From Opitutaceae bacterium UBA3033 (GTDB taxonomy: Bacteria; Verrucomicrobiota; Verrucomicrobiia; Opitutales; Opitutaceae), in contig DFDG01000020.1 in NCBI GenBank assembly GCA_002367815.1, forward strand, positions 1 to 13,091: DNA of 13,091 nucleotides. Reading direction: 5' to 3'. Positions 7,655 to 13,091 of the stretch are shown one piece after another; position 1 is the first letter of the stretch, and the number at the start of each line of letters is the position of its first letter. The notes under the pieces were generated by a model. It was not told where the DNA came from and made no database searches. It saw only the letters and a program-made list of their open reading frames with translations. The translations under genes were made by a program, and so were the position numbers.

Positions 7655-7664
7655 TGAATATTCA
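7655..7664. promoter_or_regulatory. Perfect 10-base palindrome before the TonB receptor
   Basis: TGAATATTCA is self-complementary and abuts the inverted repeat at 7631-7655. A TTGAAT at 7654-7659 could be a -35, with GGTTTA (7677-7682) 17 bases later as a poor -10. It is either a regulator site or part of the promoter; support is weak. Confidence 0.3.
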
Positions 7665-7743
7665 GCAAAGACTGGGTTTATCTGCGGGACCCAAATCGGC
7701 GCGTATCCCAATTCGTGCCATTGACCCCTAACCCTCACCCCTC

Positions 7744-10700
7744 ATGAAAAGCACAAACATTGTTGTTTCTATCACTCGTCGGCTATGGACCGTCGGCTTA
7801 CTCGCCGTGCTCCCAGCTGTCTTTGCCCAAGAGTCCCCACCGGTCACCGAAGAAGCCGAGCCGCCCAGTGACGAAGTAATCGTGATGAGCCCCTTCACGG
7901 TCAGCACTGAAAATGACAAGGGCTACAGCGCGACCAACACCATCTCTGGATCACGGGTAAACACCCCCATCAAGGATCTGCCGATTGCGATGCAAGTCAT
8001 CACCAGTGAGTTTATCAAGGACACCGGCGCAACCGACCTGAGAAAATCACTTTCCTATTCGGCTTCCATCGGACTCCAGTCCCAGAATGACTTGGAAAAC
8101 AACGGCGGCATCGGCGGCATCCAAGACAGTGCCTACGGCCCAGGCGGCGTAAACAACCCTGAGGGCGTCACCTCCAACGTCAGTGGCGTGCAGCTGAAGA
8201 TTCGCGGCTTCATCACCAATAATGTACTGCGTAACGGATTCCTCCGTGGGAGCCCCAGTGATTCCATCAACATCGATCGCGTCGAAGTGGTCCAAGGTCC
8301 CAATGCCTTGCTTTACGGCACAGGAAATTTCGGCGGCGTCGTTGATTATCTAACCCGGCGCCCCGGCAATGTGCAGAAAAGTAGCGCCTCCGTGGGATAC
8401 GGGATGAACGATTACATGAGAGCCTCTGTAATTACCACCGGGCCACTCCTGGGCAACCGTGGCCTCGATTACTATTTGGCCGGCGCATGGGAGAGCGCCA
8501 AGACCGATGTCGATTATCAAAAAAATTCCCACTACATCATCGCCCCTTCCATCAGCTGGAAACCGACCAAAACCACGCAAATTACGGTCGAAACAGAATA
8601 CACCAAATCTGAGCAGAGCGGTTACGGTTTTCGTGCGCTGCGCGCCGCCCAAGGCACCGGTGCAACCCCCATCAATAACGACCAACTTGAAGCCACGGGT
8701 TTCTATTGGGCACCCGGTGCAGACCGAACCACCTCCAACCTGAGCGGTCCCGATACTTACAATAATCAGCAATTGACCAATCTGGAGGTCATCCTCACCC
8801 AACAGCTTCTGAACGAATCCGATTGGATGCCACAGGTTGATTTCCTCGCGGGCTACAGTAACACCAAGTGGGACTACCAAGCACAAAATGTCGATGGTGG
8901 TATCCAACAGGTGTCGGTCGGCAATCCCGGCTTCAATCTGTCGCAGACCATTACCATATCTTCCGTGGGCAATGGCTTGGGTGACGGTGTCACTCCCTCC
9001 AACCTCAATTTGCAATTCGGCACATTCGACAACGAGGTGGTCCGCTACGCTTGGAGTAAAGGGCGGTCTGAAGTAGTGCGCAAACAGGAGAGAGTTGAAC
9101 TGACCGCGCGCAAACGTCTCTTTGAAAACAAGTGGTATCAATTCGAAGATCAGCTGCTCTACGGTTACTCGGAACTATATAATGAAATAGACACCGACAG
9201 CTGGGCGACCCTGCCCGGACTCTACGGTTACAAAGGGCCTCTCGATCTCAGCCCGATTCGTTTCGCCACCCAAGGCGACGGTTCGGCCAACCCGGGCTTG
9301 TTTCAAAGCTCCCGCGACGTCATCAACAAGGGCTGGAACAAAGCGTTTTATCTGAACAACTACGCCAAATTCTTCAGCTTCGGTGGCGTAGACGACCGAC
9401 TGATATTCATGTATGGTATCCGTAAGGATAAGAGCGACAACTGGTCGACCAATACGCAACTCACCTCTGCAGGCGGGGCCACCACCTCTACCAGTCGGGC
9501 GATCACCACCGAAGCCACTTCGCGCCAGAAGGGCGTCATGGTCCGACTAACCCAGAGCCTATCGTTATTTGCGTTGGAAGCTGATGGTTTTCAGCCGAAT
9601 TTCGGTGGCCTGCACGAAGCTCTGTCCGGCGCCCCGGTAGGCGCAGACACCGCCCGGAGTAAGGAATATGGCGTCAAGTTTGACTTCATGGACGGCAAGA
9701 TCTCCGGCTCGATCAGCAAATATAAAATTACCAAGAAAGCCTGGCTAGCATCAGGTTTCTCCACTCCTGCCCCACTGGGCAATACCCGCTTCGATCCGAG
9801 CAAGCCTATCATTTACAATCTCGGTGATGCCAATGGCACTGGCTTCGAGGCCTTCCCTGGTTTCGTCTCCAATGGTCAGTCTTATTCCCCGAGTGCGGCT
9901 CAGCAGTCCGCTTGGACTGCCGCCGTGCAGGCCGGAGCGGTCACCTTGGTTTCCCCCATCAATGGTAAAAGCTTTGACTCCGGCAGCATCTACTTAAACG
10001 CCAGCACTCCTGAAGGTGCGCTGTGGATGGATGAATTCTTCAAGACCGCTGCTCCCGGCTGGGCGGGCTGGCCCTACAAGGGCAACGACGTTAACGATCC
10101 CGGCATCAACAATGCCACCATGGACGATGCCGCTTTCCAAAACGCTTCTCAGCAAGCCGCCATTCCTTCCGAATCAGAAGCCCGTGGCTGGGACGGTTCG
10201 ATCATGTATACGCCCAACGACCAACTGCAATTGGTGTTCTCGGGATCATTCAACACTTCGGTGACCCTGACCAACAAAGGACAGTGGATCAAGTATCCCC
10301 ACCCGGAGGATCGATGGGCGACCTGGTATTTCCCTAATGGTGGATTCGGTTTGAAAGGCCAGACCAAGGCGGCCGCTTATACCGACCCGACTGATACCTC
10401 GACCCGCACCAACACCGGCGTGTTCCCCGGTGATGATACACCCAAGTCCCGTTACACCCTCTTCGGCAGCTTCAAGTTTAAAGGAGCACTGAACGGCTGG
10501 ATCGTGGGCGGCGGAGTAGATCGTGCATCCAAGCGGGCTTACTTCTCTGGTGTTACCCACGGCAGCAATCAGGTCCAAACTGATAGCAATGGCGAATTGA
10601 TCGTCCTCTACATGCCAGCGCAAACGAAGGTCAATGCCTTCGCCCGCTATCAATGGAAAGGCGACAACGGTTATGATCAATCCGTCCAACTCAACATCGA

Positions 10701-10785
10701 TAACTTACTCAATGACACCAAGCTTTATGGCTTGATTTATAACCCGCCGATTTCCGCCAAGCTGACCTACGATATCAGCTTCTGA
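7744..10785 (+). CDS. TonB-dependent outer-membrane receptor (probable glucan oligosaccharide uptake)
   Basis: A 1013-residue outer-membrane receptor. Residues 1-29 form a signal peptide ending AVLPAVFAQ. An acidic linker then leads to EVIVMSPFTVS (44-54), the likely TonB box, and a plug domain (about 60-205) holding GSRVNTPIKDLPIAMQVIT and the plug signature VEVVQGPNALLYGTGNFGG near 180-198. The rest is a beta-barrel with alternating strands, ending in the expected aromatic residue (AKLTYDISF). No SusD-like gene sits next to it, as is usual for Opitutae receptors and unlike Bacteroidota SusCD pairs. The ATG at 7744 has no Shine-Dalgarno; the bases just before it are C- and T-rich. Two hairpins and then GH30 follow. 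Uptake of beta-glucan oligosaccharides is inferred from the neighbours; the sequence alone does not show the ligand. Confidence 0.92.
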   Translation: MKSTNIVVSITRRLWTVGLLAVLPAVFAQESPPVTEEAEPPSDEVIVMSPFTVSTENDKGYSATNTISGSRVNTPIKDLPIAMQVITSEFIKDTGATDLRKSLSYSASIGLQSQNDLENNGGIGGIQDSAYGPGGVNNPEGVTSNVSGVQLKIRGFITNNVLRNGFLRGSPSDSINIDRVEVVQGPNALLYGTGNFGGVVDYLTRRPGNVQKSSASVGYGMNDYMRASVITTGPLLGNRGLDYYLAGAWESAKTDVDYQKNSHYIIAPSISWKPTKTTQITVETEYTKSEQSGYGFRALRAAQGTGATPINNDQLEATGFYWAPGADRTTSNLSGPDTYNNQQLTNLEVILTQQLLNESDWMPQVDFLAGYSNTKWDYQAQNVDGGIQQVSVGNPGFNLSQTITISSVGNGLGDGVTPSNLNLQFGTFDNEVVRYAWSKGRSEVVRKQERVELTARKRLFENKWYQFEDQLLYGYSELYNEIDTDSWATLPGLYGYKGPLDLSPIRFATQGDGSANPGLFQSSRDVINKGWNKAFYLNNYAKFFSFGGVDDRLIFMYGIRKDKSDNWSTNTQLTSAGGATTSTSRAITTEATSRQKGVMVRLTQSLSLFALEADGFQPNFGGLHEALSGAPVGADTARSKEYGVKFDFMDGKISGSISKYKITKKAWLASGFSTPAPLGNTRFDPSKPIIYNLGDANGTGFEAFPGFVSNGQSYSPSAAQQSAWTAAVQAGAVTLVSPINGKSFDSGSIYLNASTPEGALWMDEFFKTAAPGWAGWPYKGNDVNDPGINNATMDDAAFQNASQQAAIPSESEARGWDGSIMYTPNDQLQLVFSGSFNTSVTLTNKGQWIKYPHPEDRWATWYFPNGGFGLKGQTKAAAYTDPTDTSTRTNTGVFPGDDTPKSRYTLFGSFKFKGALNGWIVGGGVDRASKRAYFSGVTHGSNQVQTDSNGELIVLYMPAQTKVNAFARYQWKGDNGYDQSVQLNIDNLLNDTKLYGLIYNPPISAKLTYDISF

Positions 10786-10796
10786 TCAGTATTATG

Positions 10797-10823
10797 CTCT
10801 AAACATTTGGTTTCTGTTTAGAG
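10797..10823 (+). terminator. First hairpin after the TonB receptor
   Basis: CTCTAAAC (10797-10804) and GTTTAGAG (10816-10823) form an 8-base perfect stem with an 11-base loop, starting 11 bases after the receptor stop. The tail GTTTGTTG is only partly T-rich, so it may be a weak terminator or a hairpin protecting the 3' end of the receptor message. Confidence 0.45.
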
Positions 10824-10832
10824 GTTTGTTGA

Positions 10833-10876
10833 AAAGCGCGCACCGGTTTACCAACCAGTGCGCGCTTTATATTTTT
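10833..10876 (+). terminator. Strong hairpin with T-tract between TonB receptor and GH30
   Basis: AAAGCGCGCAC (10833-10843) pairs with GTGCGCGCTTT (10858-10868), an 11-base GC-rich stem with a 14-base loop, followed by ATATTTTT. This is a good Rho-independent terminator. The GH30 ribosome-binding site begins at 10877, immediately after the T-tract, so no promoter fits between them. GH30 transcription must then come by read-through or start upstream of the hairpin, which suggests partial termination. Confidence 0.8.
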
Positions 10877-10889
10877 AAGGTTTAAAAAT
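10871..10889 (+). promoter_or_regulatory. AT-only inverted repeat over the GH30 ribosome-binding site and start codon
   Basis: ATTTTTAA (10871-10878) and TTAAAAAT (10882-10889) are perfect inverted copies around the loop GGT. The loop holds the GG of the AAGG ribosome-binding site (10877-10880), and the right arm covers the first two bases of the ATG at 10888. In RNA this would be a weak A-U hairpin that could mask initiation. It may also be chance in an AT-rich stretch. Confidence 0.35.
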
Positions 10890-12297
10890 GAAAACACTCT
10901 CTCCGTTGGTCTTCATCATTACCTCTCTAATGGTTCCGGTGATTTCCGCCGCCTCGCAAAATTGGACAATGGTCGAAACGGCCCGCGACAAAGGGCATCT
11001 TCTTTCCCCGGTCGACACCGCCACAGTCCCATCGGTAGAGGCGGCGATCATTGCGCTCGATCCCACCCAGCAATTTCAAGAGATCATCGGATTCGGCGGC
11101 GCGCTGACTGAATCATCGGCTTGGGTGCTCGCCCAATTGACGCCGGAAAAATGCCTCGAAGTAATCCGGCGTTATTACGATCCCAAGGAAGGCATCGGCT
11201 ACACTCTCGCCCGCACCCACCTCAATAGCAGCGATTTTTCGTTGTCCATGTGGGCGCTCGACGAGACGCCGGGTGACTATGAATTGCACGACTTCACGCT
11301 CGAGCCCATGCGCCGCTGGTTGATGCCCCTGCTGCACGATGCCGCACAGATAACCGGCACCGATTGCTTCAAACTCATTGTTTCTCCTTGGAGCCCTCCG
11401 GCGTGGATGAAAACCAACTTTCGCATGGACGACGGAGGCTCGCTCTGGGGCGAATACGCACCTTCGTGGGCCAACTATTATGTGAAATTCGTTGAGGCGA
11501 TGCGCCACGAGGAGAACCTCAAGGTTTGGGCCTTCACCGTGCAGAACGAACCCGAGGCCAAACAGGTCTGGGAGTCCTGCCTCTACCCCCCCGAACAGGA
11601 GCGCAACTTCGTGCGCGATCATCTCGGTCCGGCAATGGAGCGCGCAGGCCTCACCGATGTAAAACTCATCGCGCACGATCACAACCGCGACATACTTGAG
11701 GCGCATGCTGACGCTACTCTTGGCGATCCTGCCACGGCGAAATACCTCTGGGGCTTGGGTCTGCACTGGTATGTGAGCAACGACTTCGAAGTATCGTCGC
11801 GCGTCCACGCCAAGTATCCCGACAAGGCCATCCTGTTCACCGAAGGCTGTTGGGAAGGAGGCAAAAATCTGGGGCGCTGGGAACACGGTGAAGGCTACGC
11901 GCGCCAGATGATCGGCGACATGTCTAACTGGGTCTGCGGCTACATCGATTGGAACATCGTCCTCGACCAACGTGGCGGCCCCAACCATGTCGGGAATTTC
12001 TGTGATGCCCCTGTGCTCGTAGATACGAACACAAAGGAAATCCGTTACACCCCCGCTTTTTTCTACATTGCCCACTTCAGCAAGTTCGTGATTCCCGGGG
12101 CCCACCGCATCGCTTCATCCGGCGGTCCGGCGGAATTGCAATCGATCGCCTTCGCCAATCCCGATGGTTCACTCGTGACCATCGTGCTCAACGAAACCGC
12201 CGCCGCCGTTGCCTTCTCGTTGTCTGCCAACGGAGACCCCCGGGCCTGCTCGATTGCCGCCCACGCCATTCAAACCTACGTTACCACCCTCAACTAA
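10888..12297 (+). CDS. Secreted GH30 glucosidase (subfamily 1-like), probable beta-1,6-branch-removing enzyme
   Basis: A 469-residue family GH30 enzyme with a signal peptide at residues 1-22 (MKTLSPLVFIITSLMVPVIS...). The family pattern is complete: GFGGALTESSAW (about 68-79), YTLARTHLNSSDFS, VSPWSPPAWMKTN, the acid/base in TVQNEPE (Glu 221), HDHNRD, GLGLHWY, the nucleophile in FTEGCWEGG (Glu 319), GYIDWNIVLD, GGPNHVGNFCDAP and FSKFVIPGAHRI, then the C-terminal beta-domain. This resembles subfamily 1, the group of glucosylceramidases. In marine Bacteroidota laminarin loci a GH30 paired with GH17 removes beta-1,6-linked glucose from laminarin, and I infer the same job here. It lies 102 bases after the receptor, beyond a terminator-like hairpin, and 9 bases before the next glycosidase. 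The ATG at 10888 is set by AAGG seven bases upstream and by the signal peptide. Beta-glucosidase action on other substrates is possible. Confidence 0.88.
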   Translation: MKTLSPLVFIITSLMVPVISAASQNWTMVETARDKGHLLSPVDTATVPSVEAAIIALDPTQQFQEIIGFGGALTESSAWVLAQLTPEKCLEVIRRYYDPKEGIGYTLARTHLNSSDFSLSMWALDETPGDYELHDFTLEPMRRWLMPLLHDAAQITGTDCFKLIVSPWSPPAWMKTNFRMDDGGSLWGEYAPSWANYYVKFVEAMRHEENLKVWAFTVQNEPEAKQVWESCLYPPEQERNFVRDHLGPAMERAGLTDVKLIAHDHNRDILEAHADATLGDPATAKYLWGLGLHWYVSNDFEVSSRVHAKYPDKAILFTEGCWEGGKNLGRWEHGEGYARQMIGDMSNWVCGYIDWNIVLDQRGGPNHVGNFCDAPVLVDTNTKEIRYTPAFFYIAHFSKFVIPGAHRIASSGGPAELQSIAFANPDGSLVTIVLNETAAAVAFSLSANGDPRACSIAAHAIQTYVTTLN

Positions 12298-12306
12298 TTT
12301 CATATA

Positions 12307-13091
12307 ATGCGCGGCCTATTAAAGTTTATTTACCCGCTCTTGTTCGCCATGACGCTGTCCTCCACTCTCACCGCCCAACCAGTGCGCGTGGAACTGCGCG
12401 AGACTCCCGCCGGTTTCGAACTACTCCGCGACGGGGCGCCCTATTATGTGCGCGGGGCCGGCGGCACCCATTATCTCAAAAGCCTGGCTGCGGCCGGCGC
12501 CAACTCGGTGCGCACCTGGGGCACCGACCTTGATTCCCAAGTGCTGGATGAAGCCCATCAACTGGGCCTGACGGTTTGTGCCGGCATCTGGATCGAGCAC
12601 GAGCGTCACGGCTTCGATTACGATGATGCCAAAGCTGTCGCTGCTCAGATCGAGCAATGCAAACGCATCGTCGACAAATTCAAGGATCACCCTGCATTGC
12701 TCCTCTGGTCGGTAGGCAATGAGGTGGAGACGCGATCCACCAATTCGAAGGTCTGGGATACCATCGAGGCCGTCGCCGCCTACATTAAAAAGACCGACCC
12801 TAATCATCCGGTCATGGTGGTGACGACCCATCCACTGGCTAAGACGCTCGCCTCCATCCGCCAACATTGTCCGTCGATCGACCTGTTGGGTTGCAACACC
12901 TATGCCGGACTGCCGGCCCTGCAACGTGATCTGCACCGCTACAACTGGACTGGCGCCTACCTCGTCACGGAGTGGGGGACCAACGGCAACTGGGAGGCAC
13001 CCAAGATGCCTTGGGGGGCGGAACTCGAGCCTACCAGCACCGAGAAGGCCCGCACCTATGCCGAGCGCTACGCCATCATCCAAGCCGACCG
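12307..13091 (+). CDS. Secreted TIM-barrel glycoside hydrolase (GH2-C/GH5-like), truncated by right edge
   Basis: The frame from the ATG at 12307 is open to the window end, giving 261 complete codons. Residues 1-23 are a signal peptide (MRGLLKFIYPLLFAMTLSS...). A short strand segment GFELLRDGAPYYVRGAGG follows, then a (beta/alpha) barrel: LAAAGANSVRTWGTD, GLTVCAGIWIEHERHGFDY, the acid/base in LLLWSVGNEVE (Glu 139) and a candidate nucleophile in LVTEWGTNG (Glu 222). The motifs match the catalytic barrel of GH2-type enzymes (clan GH-A), but the usual N-terminal jelly-roll and immunoglobulin-like domains are absent, so it is either a stand-alone GH2-C barrel or a GH5-like family. It starts 9 bases after GH30 and is surely in the same transcript. 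No Shine-Dalgarno is seen. The substrate is probably a beta-glucan or its oligosaccharides, judged only from the neighbours. Confidence 0.75.
   Translation, partial: MRGLLKFIYPLLFAMTLSSTLTAQPVRVELRETPAGFELLRDGAPYYVRGAGGTHYLKSLAAAGANSVRTWGTDLDSQVLDEAHQLGLTVCAGIWIEHERHGFDYDDAKAVAAQIEQCKRIVDKFKDHPALLLWSVGNEVETRSTNSKVWDTIEAVAAYIKKTDPNHPVMVVTTHPLAKTLASIRQHCPSIDLLGCNTYAGLPALQRDLHRYNWTGAYLVTEWGTNGNWEAPKMPWGAELEPTSTEKARTYAERYAIIQAD

Noticed and set aside
7631..7655. Hairpin AAACGGT/ACCGTTT as a terminator for lacI.
   Set aside because: The stem is only 7 bases and no T-tract follows. Its left arm is part of the motif shared with two other promoters, so an operator reading fits better.
8350..9141. 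Minus-strand open frame of 263 codons inside the TonB receptor.
   Set aside because: It is a shadow of the receptor barrel, with no start signal or recognisable domain.
11113..12105. Long minus-strand open frame of 330 codons inside GH30.
   Set aside because: It mirrors a complete GH30 gene with all catalytic motifs; such shadows are common in GC-rich codon usage, and its translation matches no family I know.
10888..12297. Annotation of the GH30 enzyme as a true glucosylceramidase.
   Set aside because: The fold and subfamily are shared with those enzymes, but the neighbouring GH17, phosphorylase and receptor point to glucan, and nothing suggests sphingolipid use.
12421..13083. Minus-strand open frame of 220 codons at the right edge.
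   Set aside because: It lies opposite the exported barrel glycosidase, whose signal peptide and catalytic glutamates are plain.
1..13091. Search for tRNA, rRNA, CRISPR, insertion-sequence ends, phage or defence genes.
   Set aside because: No cloverleaf, regular spacer-repeat pattern, transposase motif or terminal repeat was seen. All long frames are explained by metabolic or regulatory genes.

Overview
The window looks like chromosomal DNA of a Verrucomicrobiota bacterium, most likely Opitutaceae-like. The best clue is the TonB-dependent receptor: its N-terminus runs from a signal peptide through an acidic linker to a VIVMSPFTVS box and a plug domain, a form that is heavily expanded in that group, and no SusD-like partner is encoded beside it. 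Base composition is moderately GC-rich and even. I see no insertion sequences, RNA genes or CRISPR arrays.

Layout. Bases 1-488 (minus) hold the N-terminal part of an alpha/beta hydrolase that runs off the left edge. A 70-base divergent promoter region follows, then a secreted GH17 beta-1,3-glucanase (559-1593, plus). Converging on it, and overlapping it tail to tail, is a minus-strand pair: a GH-Q clan phosphorylase of 1158 residues (2955-6431), then a secreted serine beta-lactamase-type hydrolase (1568-2911). Divergent from the phosphorylase is a LacI-family regulator (6567-7610). Downstream on the plus strand are a TonB-dependent receptor (7744-10785), two hairpins, a GH30 glucosidase (10888-12297) and, 9 bases later, a secreted TIM-barrel glycosidase cut by the right edge (12307-13091).

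How the genes fit together (inference from family knowledge). GH17 cuts beta-1,3-glucan backbones, GH30 probably removes beta-1,6-linked glucose branches, and the last gene adds another exported glycosidase. The receptor imports the oligosaccharides across the outer membrane. The phosphorylase has no signal peptide and would split beta-1,3-oligoglucans with phosphate in the cytoplasm, yielding glucose 1-phosphate. The likely substrate is laminarin or a similar beta-1,3/1,6-glucan. No inner-membrane sugar transporter is seen in the window.

Regulation. The main finding is a 14-base motif, ACTRAACGRTGYCA, found at three intergenic sites and, by my reading, nowhere else in the window: before GH17 (497-510), between the phosphorylase and lacI (6504-6517, minus orientation), and before the receptor (7628-7641). 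This is a good candidate for the LacI operator and would tie the locus into one regulon.
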